Assembly (NCBI GenBank): GCA_963806045.1
Contig: CAWDWP010000005.1
Coordinates: forward strand, 62,001-126,000
DNA from: DATCHW01 sp963806045
GTDB lineage: Bacteria; Bacteroidota; Ignavibacteria; Tepidaquicellales; Tepidaquicellaceae
DNA: 64,000 nucleotides
Direction: 5' to 3'
The notes under the pieces are model-generated. The model saw only the letters and a program-made list of their open reading frames with translations. It ran no database searches and was not told the DNA's origin. The translations under genes and the position numbers were made by a program. Shown in pieces: positions 28,045 through 37,518 of this stretch. How positions within the stretch are numbered: position 1 is the first letter of the stretch; each line of letters starts with the position of its first letter.

Positions 28045-28902
28045 TTATTGCCCTAAATATGCTTTTAATGATTTGGAGCGGGAGGCTTGTCTTAACCTTC
28101 TGATTGCTTTTTCTTTTATCTGCCTGACACGTTCGCGTGTGAGTTTATATTTATCTCCGATTTCCTCGAGTGTAAGCGGGTTTTCTTTTTCAAGTCCGTA
28201 GTATAATTTTACTACTTCTTTTTCTCTTTGTGAAAGAGTGTCAAGCGCTCTTTCAATTTCAATCCTCAGAGAATCTTTCAGTAATCCCGCATCCGGCATC
28301 TTTTCCATTTTGTCGGGCATTATGTCAATTAGTTTCGTATCTTCACCGTGAACGCTCGGAGCATCCATAGACACGTGTCCCCCTGAGTTTTTAAGAGTTT
28401 CCTGTACTTCATATATACTCATATCGAGCTGTTCTGCAATTTCAAGAACATTTGGTGTTCTTTCGTTTGCCTGTTCAAGTTCGCTTATTGTTTTCGAAAT
28501 CTTACTTTTCTGCTGCACGATATTGAGCGGCAATCTGACAACTCTTGATTGCTCTGCAAGAGCCTGAAGAATTGATTGCCTTATCCACCAAACAGCATAA
28601 GAAATGAATTTGAAACCCCTGGTTTCATCGAATTTTTTAGCAGCTTTAATAAGCCCTAAGTTTCCCTCATTAATGAGGTCATTTAGGGATAAACCCTGAT
28701 TTTGATATTGTTTAGCAACGCTAACAACAAATCTTAAATTAGCTTTGACGAGTGTATCAAGAGCTCTTTTATCACCTTTTTTAATCCTTTTAGCCGCATC
28801 AATTTCCTCATTGACGGTTAAAGGAGTGGTTTTGCTAATTTCTTTAAGATATATGTCTGTTGATTGGTTTTCTCTGCTTGTGTACTGTTTGCCTAATTTC
28901 AT
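28045..28902 (-). CDS. rpoD: Primary RNA polymerase sigma factor (sigma-70), short form
   Basis: 285 aa. Sigma-70 regions 1.2 to 4.2 are all present: DIYLKEI (1.2), ANLRFVVSVAKQYQNQGLSLNDLINEGN (2.1-2.2, ~54-80), FKFISYAVWWIRQSI (2.3-2.4), region 3, and the C-terminal helix-turn-helix LTLEEIGDKYKLTRERVRQI with KAIRRLR (4.2). Region 1.1 is absent, which together with the length is the form of the Bacteroidetes housekeeping factor. It lies 3' of the ribosomal protein run on the same strand with a ~150 bp gap, so it probably has its own promoter. Confidence 0.92.
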   Translation of the reverse strand: MKLGKQYTSRENQSTDIYLKEISKTTPLTVNEEIDAAKRIKKGDKRALDTLVKANLRFVVSVAKQYQNQGLSLNDLINEGNLGLIKAAKKFDETRGFKFISYAVWWIRQSILQALAEQSRVVRLPLNIVQQKSKISKTISELEQANERTPNVLEIAEQLDMSIYEVQETLKNSGGHVSMDAPSVHGEDTKLIDIMPDKMEKMPDAGLLKDSLRIEIERALDTLSQREKEVVKLYYGLEKENPLTLEEIGDKYKLTRERVRQIKEKAIRRLRQASRSKSLKAYLGQ

Positions 28903-29052
28903 TTAACTTGTTTAAATTTATTGTCAGCTTTTTTTACTATTATTAAACGTAAAAACGGGCAACTTAGTTTCTGATTTTAAATAATTATCTTTATTCTAAG
29001 TGCCCTTAATAAGCTCAAAAATAACAAAAGATTAATTGATTTTCCGGTGCGA

Positions 29053-29352
29053 TTATACTTCTGCCGTTCCGAGCAAATCAATCTTGTCTTCTTTATGCAA
29101 TGTAACAATAGCTTTTTTTCTGTCAGCTCGGTAGCCTTCAAATCTGCCTCTTTTTGTAAATTGAGATTTCTTTTTTCCTTTTACAACGGCAGTCTGAACG
29201 TTCAATACTCTTACATTGAATTTTTTTTCAACGGCTTTTGCTATTTCGATTTTATTCGAATCCTTTGATACTTCAAATGTGTACTTATTGAGCTGCTCTT
29301 GCTGTAAAGTATTTTTTTCAGTTATTAATGGTTTATATAAGATTCTTTTCAT
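29053..29352 (-). CDS. rplW: 50S ribosomal protein L23
   Basis: 99 aa, normal length. Contains LYKPLITEKNTLQQEQ at the N-terminus and the RNA-binding KKSQFTKRGRFEGYRADRKK loop. It binds 23S rRNA at the exit tunnel. It is the last gene of the S10-type cluster here. rplB, which normally follows, is not present on the minus strand; the next gene is rpoD. Confidence 0.95.
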   Translation of the reverse strand: MKRILYKPLITEKNTLQQEQLNKYTFEVSKDSNKIEIAKAVEKKFNVRVLNVQTAVVKGKKKSQFTKRGRFEGYRADRKKAIVTLHKEDKIDLLGTAEV

Positions 29353-29365
29353 TTTTAATCCTTAA

Positions 29366-29995
29366 TTATGATGTAAGACTACGGCAAATATTTCCGACTG
29401 CTGATTTCTGCATAAGAATAACTTTGTTATTCACAAGGTCATAGGTTGCAGCTTTATCAGAAATCATCACATTCACTTTTTCCAAATTTCTGCCAGATTT
29501 ATAAAGATTGTCATTTTTATCTCCCAGGAGAAACAGAGTTTTTTTATCAATCAGGTTCAATGCCTTGAGAATATTATGTAAATCTTTTGATTTTGGTTTA
29601 TCGAAAGAAAAGTCCTCGATAATCATTATTTCATTTTCCTGTGCTTTAAGACTTAAAGCACTTTTTCTTGCTAGCCTTGCAGCTTTTTTAGGAAGAGTCA
29701 GAAAATAACGATGCGGCTTGGGTCCGAAGATCGTACCGCCGCCTTTATTGATTGGTGAACGGCTGGTTCCCTGTCTGGCTCTGCCTGTTCCTTTTTGCCT
29801 GAAAGGTTTTTTACCGCCTCCGCTCACTTCACCGCGTTCTTTGGTTTTGTGAGTTCCCTGTCTTTTATTAGAAAGGTAAGATCTCACTGCCTGATAGATG
29901 AGATGGTTATTCGGTTCAATTCCGAAAACATCTTCCGGAAGGAGAACGTTTTCTCCGGTTTCAGAACCGTCTATTTTTAATACTTTTAATTCCAT
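29366..29995 (-). CDS. rplD: 50S ribosomal protein L4
   Basis: 209 aa. Typical RQGTHKTKERGEVSGGGKKP extended loop (~45-65) and GTGRARQGTSRSP, then the globular C-terminal half. Binds 23S rRNA and lines the exit tunnel; in many bacteria L4 also represses its own operon. Starts two bases after rplC ends, 13 bp before rplW. Confidence 0.96.
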   Translation of the reverse strand: MELKVLKIDGSETGENVLLPEDVFGIEPNNHLIYQAVRSYLSNKRQGTHKTKERGEVSGGGKKPFRQKGTGRARQGTSRSPINKGGGTIFGPKPHRYFLTLPKKAARLARKSALSLKAQENEIMIIEDFSFDKPKSKDLHNILKALNLIDKKTLFLLGDKNDNLYKSGRNLEKVNVMISDKAATYDLVNNKVILMQKSAVGNICRSLTS

Positions 29996-29997
29996 TT

Positions 29998-30618
29998 TTA
30001 AGCTTTATAAATTTCCAAAAAATCAGTTTTTGCTCCCGGAACTGCACCCTTTACGAGTATCAGATTCGAATCCGGAATTATTTTAAGAATTTTGAGATTC
30101 CTGATGGTAGTTTTATCTCCACCCATTCTTCCCGCCATTCTTTGTCCTTTGAACACTCTCGAAGGATATGAACTGGATCCGATTGAACCCGGGGCTCTTT
30201 CCCTGTCGCTTTGACCGTGAGTCCTGACACCACCTGAGAATCCGTGTCTTTTAACACCGCCCTGGAATCCTTTTCCTTTTGATTTACCTGTTACTTTAAC
30301 TATATCACCGGCTTTGAATATATCAACTTTGATTTCGTCGCCGGGTTTTAGTCCGTTTGCAGGATAGTCTCTCAATTCCCTGAGAATTCTTGCCGGTGCT
30401 ATATTAAGTTTCTTGAATACTGCGCGTTGAGAATTGTTCGTGTTCTTTTCTCTTTTTACACCGAATGCAATCTGTAGTGCTTCGTATCCGTCTTTTTCTT
30501 TTGTCTTTATCTGAGTTATAGTACAGGGTCCTGCTTCAATCACCGTGCATGGATGTGCATTCCCGGATTCCTCAAAGAAAGTAGTCATTCCAATTTTTTT
30601 ACCAATAATGCCAATCAT
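29998..30618 (-). CDS. rplC: 50S ribosomal protein L3
   Basis: 206 aa. N-terminus GIIGKKIGMTTFFEESG and the conserved loop KGFQGGVKRHGFSGG...THGQS with GSIGSSSYPSRVFKGQRMAG. Assembly-initiator protein of the large subunit near the peptidyl-transferase centre. Second gene of the S10-type run. Confidence 0.96.
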   Translation of the reverse strand: MIGIIGKKIGMTTFFEESGNAHPCTVIEAGPCTITQIKTKEKDGYEALQIAFGVKREKNTNNSQRAVFKKLNIAPARILRELRDYPANGLKPGDEIKVDIFKAGDIVKVTGKSKGKGFQGGVKRHGFSGGVRTHGQSDRERAPGSIGSSSYPSRVFKGQRMAGRMGGDKTTIRNLKILKIIPDSNLILVKGAVPGAKTDFLEIYKA

Positions 30619-30665
30619 TAGTATAGATTATAAATTTAATAAAAATTAGTACAGAACAAAACGTC

Positions 30666-30974
30666 CTATACTTTTATCTCGATATCAACACCGCCCGGAG
30701 GATCGAGCTTCGTCAATGCATCAACGGTCTTATTTGATGAATTGAGAATATCAATCAGCCTTTTATGAGACCGTGTTTCGAATTGCTCGCGTGATTTTTT
30801 ATCAACGTGAGGCGATCTGAGTACGGTATAGACATTTTTTTTCATCGGAAGCGGAATGGGACCGCTGACTATCGCACCTGTGGATTTGATAGTCTTGATA
30901 ATCCTTTCCGTCCACTTATCGAGCAAAGTATGGTCGTAAGATTTTAGTTTTATTCTTATTTTTTGCGTTGCCAA
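30666..30974 (-). CDS. rpsJ: 30S ribosomal protein S10
   Basis: 102 aa, usual length. RIKLKSYDHTLLDKWTERI, GPIPLPMKKNVYTVLRSPHV and DILNSSNKTVDALTKL...PPGGVDIEIKV are all canonical. Part of the small-subunit head and also NusE in antitermination. Starts 29 bp after tuf ends. Confidence 0.97.
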   Translation of the reverse strand: MATQKIRIKLKSYDHTLLDKWTERIIKTIKSTGAIVSGPIPLPMKKNVYTVLRSPHVDKKSREQFETRSHKRLIDILNSSNKTVDALTKLDPPGGVDIEIKV

Positions 30975-31003
30975 TTTTTTTAAGTATTTTAGCGTTTAAA
31001 ATA

Positions 31004-32239
31004 TTATTCAAGTATCTTTGTTACGAATCCTGCACCGACAGTCCTTCCGCCTTCTCTGATAGCGAATTTAAGATTTTCTTCCATGGCGATTTCGCTGATA
31101 AGCTCTACTATAAGCGGCTCAACGTTATCACCAGGCATTACCATCTGGATTTCCGGTGGTAAGGATACAACACCTGTTACGTCCGTAGTTCTGAAATAGA
31201 ACTGAGGTCTGTAATTGGTTGTGAAAGGTGTGTGTCTTCCGCCTTCTTCTTTTGATAATACGTAAACCTTACATTCGAATTTTTTATGAGGCGTAATTGT
31301 ACCCGGTTTTGCAAGGACCATTCCTCTTTCGATTTCATTCTTGTCTATACCTCTTAATAAGAGTCCGCAGTTATAACCGGCAATTGCTTCCGTTAATTCT
31401 TTCTGAAACATTTCAGCGCCTGTTACTACTGTTTTCTTGTGCATTCCTAATCCTATAAGTTCAACTTCATCACTTACTTTTACTTTTCCTCTTTCAATTC
31501 TTCCGGTTGCAACTGTTCCTCTTCCTGTGATTGAGAATACGTCTTCGACGGGCATTAAGAATGTCTTGTCGATTTCACGTGCAGGTTCCGGAATGTAGCT
31601 GTCAACTGCATCCAGTAACTCCTGAATACATTTGAATCTTGGATCATCAACGGTTGCCGCAGTATCAAGACCGGCTTCCATTGCTTTTAAAGCACTTCCT
31701 CTGATAATCGGAATTTCATCGCCGGGATATCCATACCCGGTTAATATATCTCTTAATTCAGATTCTACTACTTCAAGCATTAGTTCTGCATCATCTGTAG
31801 TCTTTTCCTGTGCATATATCATATCAGTTTTATTCAAGAATACAATAATTGCAGGTACTCCTACCTGTCTGGCTAAAAGAATGTGTTCCTTGGTTTGAGG
31901 CATAGCACCATCTGTAGCTGCAACCACAACGATTGAGCCGTCCATCTGAGCCGCACCTGTAATCATGTTTTTAATATAGTCAGCGTGTCCGGGACAGTCA
32001 ACGTGTGCATAGTGTCTTTTATCAGTTGAATATTCAACGTGCGCTGTCGCAATCGTTATACCTCTTTCTCGTTCTTCAGGGGCTTTATCTATTTCATCGA
32101 ATTTCTTAACCTTTGCACCGCCTTTTCGTGAAAGATACATCGTGATAGCTGCAGTTAATGTAGTCTTACCATGATCTACGTGACCGATTGTACCGATGTT
32201 CACGTGAGGTTTACTAACATCATATTTTTCTTTAGCCAT
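31004..32239 (-). CDS. tuf: Elongation factor Tu
   Basis: 411 aa GTPase delivering aminoacyl-tRNA to the ribosome. G1 GHVDHGKT (~19), switch I RERGITI, G3 DCPGH (~81) and G4 NKTD (Thr where most have Cys) are visible; domains 2 and 3 are complete. It is ~15 residues longer than the commonest form, largely by an insertion around GLDTAATVDDPRFKC (~200). It stands between tRNA-Ile and rpsJ, the usual str/S10 junction. Only one tuf copy is in the window. Confidence 0.96.
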   Translation of the reverse strand: MAKEKYDVSKPHVNIGTIGHVDHGKTTLTAAITMYLSRKGGAKVKKFDEIDKAPEERERGITIATAHVEYSTDKRHYAHVDCPGHADYIKNMITGAAQMDGSIVVVAATDGAMPQTKEHILLARQVGVPAIIVFLNKTDMIYAQEKTTDDAELMLEVVESELRDILTGYGYPGDEIPIIRGSALKAMEAGLDTAATVDDPRFKCIQELLDAVDSYIPEPAREIDKTFLMPVEDVFSITGRGTVATGRIERGKVKVSDEVELIGLGMHKKTVVTGAEMFQKELTEAIAGYNCGLLLRGIDKNEIERGMVLAKPGTITPHKKFECKVYVLSKEEGGRHTPFTTNYRPQFYFRTTDVTGVVSLPPEIQMVMPGDNVEPLIVELISEIAMEENLKFAIREGGRTVGAGFVTKILE

Positions 32240-32308
32240 TTTGTTTATTTCTCCTTTTTATAAATTAATATGATTTTAAAATAAAATTTGATTTATGTAA
32301 TAAATGAG

Positions 32309-32382
32309 TGGGTCAGGGAGGAATTGAACCTCCCACCTCGTGCTTATAAGGCACGCGCTCTAACCATCTGAGCTACTGACCC
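32309..32382 (-). tRNA. tRNA-Ile with anticodon TAT (reads AUA)
   Basis: 74-nt cloverleaf: acceptor GGGTCAG/CTGACCC, D-arm GCTC..GAGC, anticodon stem CGTGC/GCACG with loop CTTATAA (anticodon TAT), T-arm GGAGG TTCAATT CCTCC, discriminator A. All stems pair perfectly. The loop equals that of ordinary tRNA-Ile(GAT) except for the first anticodon base. A UAU anticodon is uncommon in bacteria, which usually read AUA with a lysidine-modified CAU tRNA. It sits between fusA and tuf. Confidence 0.9.
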
Positions 32383-32531
32383 AGATTTCGGGAACTCACT
32401 CTGCTTGCCCTTTCCGGCTTGCAGAGTGCGTTTTATAAAGCGTTTTTCGTGTCTGATTCTGACGAGTTAAATCCCGGTTACTATCCGGAACTGACCCACT
32501 ATTATAAAGAACAAAATAAATTTATTGCTTT

Positions 32532-34622
32532 TTAAACTTTTTGCTTTCCTCTTACAGTTTCAATTATTGTCTCTGAAATATTCTTCGGAACTTCATCATA
32601 ATGTGCAAACTGCATAGAATATAGTGCCCTTCCCTGAGTCATCGAACGTAAATTTGTCGCATATCCGAACATTTCTGAAAGCGGGACCAGTGCCTTTATC
32701 ACCTGTGCATCACTTCTCTGGCTCATCCCTTCAATTCTTCCGCGTTTAGAACTTAAATACCCGATTACATCACCCATATATTCCTCCGGTGTAACAACTT
32801 CAACTGCCATTATCGGCTCAAGCAATACAGGATTTGCCTTTCTCGCTGCTTCCTTGAAAGCAATGGAGCCGGCAATCTTGAATGCCATTTCAGATGAATC
32901 GACATCATGAAAAGAACCGTCAAATAATTTCACTTTAATATCTTCAACCGGATATCCTGCAAGCACACCGGTTTTCATAGCTTCCTGTATTCCCTGGGAA
33001 ACAGGATTTATAAATTCTCTTGGGATAGTTCCGCCGACAATTCCATTTTCAAAAATATATCCTTTTCCTTTTTCATTCGGTTCAAGTTCAATCCATACGT
33101 GTCCGAACTGACCTCTTCCACCTGATTGCCTGATAAACTTGCCTTCCGCCGTAACTTTTTTCTTAATTGTTTCTTTATATGCTACCTGTGGTTTGCCTAC
33201 ATTTGCATCTACTTTAAATTCTCTTCTTAATCTTTCGACAATTATTTCCAGATGAAGTTCACCCATCCCGGAAATCAGTGTTTGTCCTGTTTCTTCATCT
33301 GAAGAAACTCTGAATGTAGGGTCTTCATCAGAAAGCTTGCCAAGCGATTCGCCAAGTTTATCCTGGTCTGCTTTGGTTTTCGGTTCTATTGCAATCTGAA
33401 TAACAGGTTCAGGAAACGTAATTTTTTCAAGAATGATCGGGTCTTCTTCATCACAGAGAGTATCGCCTGTTCTTGTATGTTTCAGACCGACTGCTGCTGC
33501 AATATCACCGCAATAAACTTCATCAATATCCACCCTGTGATTTGCATGCATCTGAAGTATTCTTCCGAATCTTTCTTTCTTGCCCGATATGGAATTAAAA
33601 ACATAACTTCCTGCTTTTGCAAAACCTGAATAAACCCGGAAGAATGTCAGTTTACCGACAAAAGGGTCAGTCATAATTTTAAAAGCCAGCGCAGAAAATT
33701 TATCATCATCGGAAACCATTCTTTCAATGTGGTCATCTGTATGTAAATGGTGTCCTATCACACTTCCGGCATCAATCGGTGAAGGTAACAATTCTACTAT
33801 TTTATCCAGAAGGTCCTGTACTCCTTTGTTCTTGAAAGAAGAACCGCAAAGTACAGGTATAATTTTAACTTTAATTGTTGCTTGTCTTAATACATTTGTA
33901 ATTTCATCTACTGAAATTTCTTTTCCGTCGAGAAATTTTACCAGTAGTGTATCATCTATATCAGAAACTGCTTCCAGCAGATTCTGTCTGTGTTTTTTTG
34001 CTAATTCTTTAAAAGAAGTCGGAATTTCAATTTCGTCATAAGTTGCACCTAATGTTTCTTCGTTATACATTTTGGCTGTCATTGTAATAAGGTCAATTAT
34101 CCCCTTAAACATATCTCCCTGACCGACCGGCAATGTAATTGGAACTGCATTTGCCTTAAGTCTGTCTTTCATCATTTGAATTACGTGATAATAATCCGCT
34201 CCTACCCTATCCATTTTATTTACGAATGCAATTCTTGGTACATTATATTTATCAGCCTGGCGCCATACTGTTTCAGACTGAGGCTCGACACCTCCGACTC
34301 CGCAGAATAATGCAACCGCTCCGTCCAGAACCCTTAATGACCTTTCAACCTCTGCAGTAAAATCAACATGTCCGGGAGTATCTATGATATTAATTCTGTG
34401 TTCTCTCCAGAAACAAGTTGTTGCTGCTGATGTGATTGTAATGCCTCTTTCTTTTTCCTGATCCATCCAGTCCATGGTAGCAGCACCCTCATGTACTTCA
34501 CCCATCCGGTGCAGTCTGCCCGTGTAATACAGAATCCGCTCAGTTGTTGTGGTTTTACCCGCATCAATGTGAGCCATTATCCCGATGTTTCTTGTCTTAT
34601 CTAATGTTAACTGTCTTGGCAT
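32532..34622 (-). CDS. fusA: Elongation factor G
   Basis: 696 aa translocation GTPase in one intact frame. AHIDAGKTTTTERIL (G1), RGITITSAAT (switch I), DTPGHVDF (G3) and NKMDR (G4) are in the first 150 residues; domains II-V follow (e.g. GRGQFGHVWIE and MFGYATNLRSMTQGRA). Starts 28 bp after rpsG. In the str operon order rpsL-rpsG-fusA. Confidence 0.97.
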   Translation of the reverse strand: MPRQLTLDKTRNIGIMAHIDAGKTTTTERILYYTGRLHRMGEVHEGAATMDWMDQEKERGITITSAATTCFWREHRINIIDTPGHVDFTAEVERSLRVLDGAVALFCGVGGVEPQSETVWRQADKYNVPRIAFVNKMDRVGADYYHVIQMMKDRLKANAVPITLPVGQGDMFKGIIDLITMTAKMYNEETLGATYDEIEIPTSFKELAKKHRQNLLEAVSDIDDTLLVKFLDGKEISVDEITNVLRQATIKVKIIPVLCGSSFKNKGVQDLLDKIVELLPSPIDAGSVIGHHLHTDDHIERMVSDDDKFSALAFKIMTDPFVGKLTFFRVYSGFAKAGSYVFNSISGKKERFGRILQMHANHRVDIDEVYCGDIAAAVGLKHTRTGDTLCDEEDPIILEKITFPEPVIQIAIEPKTKADQDKLGESLGKLSDEDPTFRVSSDEETGQTLISGMGELHLEIIVERLRREFKVDANVGKPQVAYKETIKKKVTAEGKFIRQSGGRGQFGHVWIELEPNEKGKGYIFENGIVGGTIPREFINPVSQGIQEAMKTGVLAGYPVEDIKVKLFDGSFHDVDSSEMAFKIAGSIAFKEAARKANPVLLEPIMAVEVVTPEEYMGDVIGYLSSKRGRIEGMSQRSDAQVIKALVPLSEMFGYATNLRSMTQGRALYSMQFAHYDEVPKNISETIIETVRGKQKV

Positions 34623-34650
34623 TACTTTAAAATATATCCCTTCTTATCTT

Positions 34651-35119
34651 TTACCATTTAAAATGTGCAAACGCTTTATTCGCTTCAGCCATTCTGTGAA
34701 CGTCTTCTTTTTTCTTTACGGAACTGCCTTCGTTATTTGCAGCAGCCATAAGCTCATTTGCAAGACGCTGTGACATGCTTTTCTCGTTTCTGGCTTTTGA
34801 ATATGTCAAGTATCCATTTTATAGCGAGTGCCGTTCTTCTATCAGGCCTGATTTCTGTAGGTATCTGATAGTTTGAACCTCCAACCCTTCTTGACCTTAC
34901 TTCAATAGCCGGCATTACATTATTTACAGCTTTATCAAAGACTTCCAACGGATTAGTTTTGGTCTTCTCTTCAATAAGTGACAGTGAACTGTAAAATATC
35001 TTTTCAGCAGTTGCTTTCCTGCCTTCATTCATAATGCTGTTAATGAATCTCGCGACCAGAATATTATTGTAAATCTGGTCAGGTTTTCTGATTCTTTTTT
35101 CTGCTCTTTTTCTTCTCAT
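34651..35119 (-). CDS. rpsG: 30S ribosomal protein S7 (one-base insertion in this sequence)
   Basis: 155 aa when repaired, the normal S7 length. Residues 1-107 (MRRKRAEKRIRKPDQIYNN ... LAIKWIL) are in one frame. After an extra base near 34807 the remainder (TYSKARNEKSMSQRLANELM ... NKAFAHFKW) continues in the next frame to the TAA at 34651. Total length is 3n+1. S7 initiates assembly of the 30S head and is indispensable and normally single-copy, so a real truncation is unlikely. The extra base is most simply a sequence error, which bears on all other frameshifted genes here. Confidence 0.93.
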
Positions 35120-35175
35120 TAAAAATTATTTAAGTAAAAAGTTATTTTGTTTTAAAAAGTATTATTTAATATCTT

Positions 35176-35562
35176 CTATTTTGCAGCTGTTTCTTTTGCT
35201 CTTTTAGCTCCGTATTTCGAACGTGCTTTTTTTCTGTTCGATACACCTGCTGTATCCATTGCTCCTCTGATTATGTGATATCGTACTCCGGGTAAGTCTT
35301 TTACTCTTCCGCCTCTGATAAGCACAATTGAGTGTTCCTGCAGATTATGACCCTCTCCCGGGATATATGCAGTGACTTCTATTCCATTTGTCAATCTCAC
35401 ACGGGCAACCTTTCTCAAAGCCGAATTTGGTTTTTTCGGGGTTGTTGTGTAAACCCTTGTGCATACTCCTCTTTTTTGAGGACAGGAATCCATCGCAGGG
35501 GCTTTGCTCTTATACTCAATAACTTTTCTACCTTTACGGATTAATTGATTAATTGTCGGCAA
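35176..35562 (-). CDS. rpsL: 30S ribosomal protein S12
   Basis: 128 aa. PTINQLIRKGR start, TPKKPNSALRKVARV with the streptomycin-relevant lysine in its wild-type form, PGEGHNLQEHS and VKDLPGVRYHIIRG. Decoding-site protein and first gene of the str operon, 56 bp before rpsG. Confidence 0.97.
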   Translation of the reverse strand: MPTINQLIRKGRKVIEYKSKAPAMDSCPQKRGVCTRVYTTTPKKPNSALRKVARVRLTNGIEVTAYIPGEGHNLQEHSIVLIRGGRVKDLPGVRYHIIRGAMDTAGVSNRKKARSKYGAKRAKETAAK

Positions 35563-35834
35563 AACTATTAGGTTTTAACGTTTATAAAAATTTTTAAACA
35601 GTAAAATTACGGAAATTTATATTCTAAGTCAAGATTAAATGATATATAATTTAGGAACTTAGTGAAGTGTCAAAAGCCTGAAAATAACAATATTTACATA
35701 GATTGAGGACTGATTTGTTCTGTTACATTAGATTCTACTCGGGACCCCCTGTTTCCCGTAATTTATCCCGTTAATCTTGTATAACCTCTTACGTCTTACA
35801 TCTTACGTTTTACATTAACTCTTGTTAATCCTGT

Positions 35835-37515
35835 CTAATACTCCAGAGTAAATCTCAAATATGAATAAACCATATCTTTTACAATGTTTGCGGTAATATT
35901 ATTCTCCCTGGAATATGTAAGATTGATATCAAAAGTGAATCCCCGGATTGGCTCGAATCTAAACGTCCCGCCTATAATATCTGTGTTAAACCTTATCCCA
36001 TCCAGAAAAAATGCGTCCGGTGAATCTATCCCTTCCCTGTAAGGTGTAAATGCATCACCTCCTACATTCTTAATAAGATTGCCCGATGCATCCACAATAT
36101 TTTTACCTTTTCTTATATGCTGATACTCAAGAAAAAATGATAATTTACTTGAAAGGTTGTAATTTAATTTGGAATAAACCTGGTCTGCATTTGGTCCGAT
36201 ACTATGCCCCAGAATTACACCATATGCAGTATATGTATTTTCAGGATTTTCGTGTGTATAAGTGTAAGGTCTGATTCTGGTATATTCCAGAACGAATGAT
36301 AAATTTGGAATTTTTAAAGGTTCATAAAAGAATGCTCCTATCTGGTATCCCGTTTTATTAGCCTTTGCCATGTTCAAATCCTGAAGATTTCCTATAGGGT
36401 TTTCATCTATAAAAAAAGAAAATTGAAATTCAGCATTTTTAAGGAAATGAGTTTGTAAATCCATTCCTAAAGCACCATTATCCCTGTCCTGAAGCGACAT
36501 TTCTGCAAATTTATAAAATACTATCGGAGGAAGATAAGCGAATTCTACTCCGCGTCCTGAATATATCATTGACTCCATAATACCAACATCTAAAACGTCA
36601 TCAAATGAAAGTTGAAACCTGTTGGCAGCAAAATATTTTGTGTAACGATCTGCAGGTGCACCGAAATTTCCTACTGTGGAAGCGTGAATGGATGAATAAT
36701 TAAGAACTCCATAAGTGAATCCGAACTTGAAAAAATCCATAACCGGTCCAAGCCCGGAGAGAGTCATGCTATTACCGTACCCGTGTCCGAATTTAATTGG
36801 TTCTCTGCCAAACTGAAGTGATAATTTCATACCTTCGGATGGCTCTGCATAGTATCTCAGGTATGCTTCATGAAAATCATAATTCCGAAGGTTCTCCAGA
36901 TTTTCATTAAATTTAAAATTCGGTATAAGTCTCGGGTCAACCAGCTTTGCAAGGTCCGGCGAACCTGTAGCTCCTCCTTTAATCAAAGAAAAATAATATC
37001 CTAAATGGTCAAAGAAAGTTCCTCTGACCCTGAACCCGCCGTCAAAAAGCCAGGAATTCATTTTATTGGGTTTTAATTCACCTATCGGATTCAGGTGCCC
37101 CATCACATCTGCAAAAAAAGTATTTTCATTTCGTTTATATGCATAAAGATATTTCTGCTTATCTGAAAAAAATTCAGACGTCGGATATTTCGGAAATAAA
37201 TTCCCGCCTAAGAAAGAATATGAGTTTTTTCTGCTTTCTTCGCTATCTGTAAATTCAATTTTGTACTTTCTTAGTATTTCCCTCTCAGTTGTAGCTTAAT
37301 TCACTTTGCTTTACGGATATCTGTGTCAGAAAATCCGAAATTTCTTTTCTCGACATATTCGGATTATCATCGTGTATGCTTGTTATTATCTTTTTCACAC
37401 TCATAATTTTTAAATAATCATATACAGGATTCTCTAGCGGAACATTTTCATGCTGTGCTGAAAGCAGAACCGGTATGAAACATAATAACAGAACTGTGTA
37501 AATAATTTTTTTCAT
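35835..37515 (-). CDS. Capsule-assembly Wzi-like outer-membrane barrel, copy 1 (one frameshift)
   Basis: ~560 aa when one extra base near 37292 is removed; length is 3n+1. It starts with a signal peptide (MKKIIYTVLLLCFIPVLLSAQ) and a short helical domain (NPVYDYLKIMSVKKII ... MSRKEISDFL) typical of the Wzi/Caps_assemb family. After the shift the frame continues IEFTDSEESRKN ... LFPKYPTSEFF and on through a long run of amphipathic strands ending YLRFTLEY, a barrel C-terminus. Likely an outer-membrane protein in surface polysaccharide attachment. A paralogue of the same layout lies at 39747-41439. It follows yigZ after three bases. Confidence 0.8.
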
Positions 37516-37518
37516 ATT

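Noticed and set aside
32396..32430. Inverted repeat between tRNA-Ile and fusA as a terminator
   Set aside because: Eight-base arms (CACTCTGC/GCAGAGTG) exist, but no T-run follows on the minus strand, so a terminator role is not supported.
34651..35119. Programmed +1 frameshift in rpsG
   Set aside because: No known programmed shift in S7 and no clear slippery-stop context. The window shows many similar one-base insertions, so sequence error is simpler.
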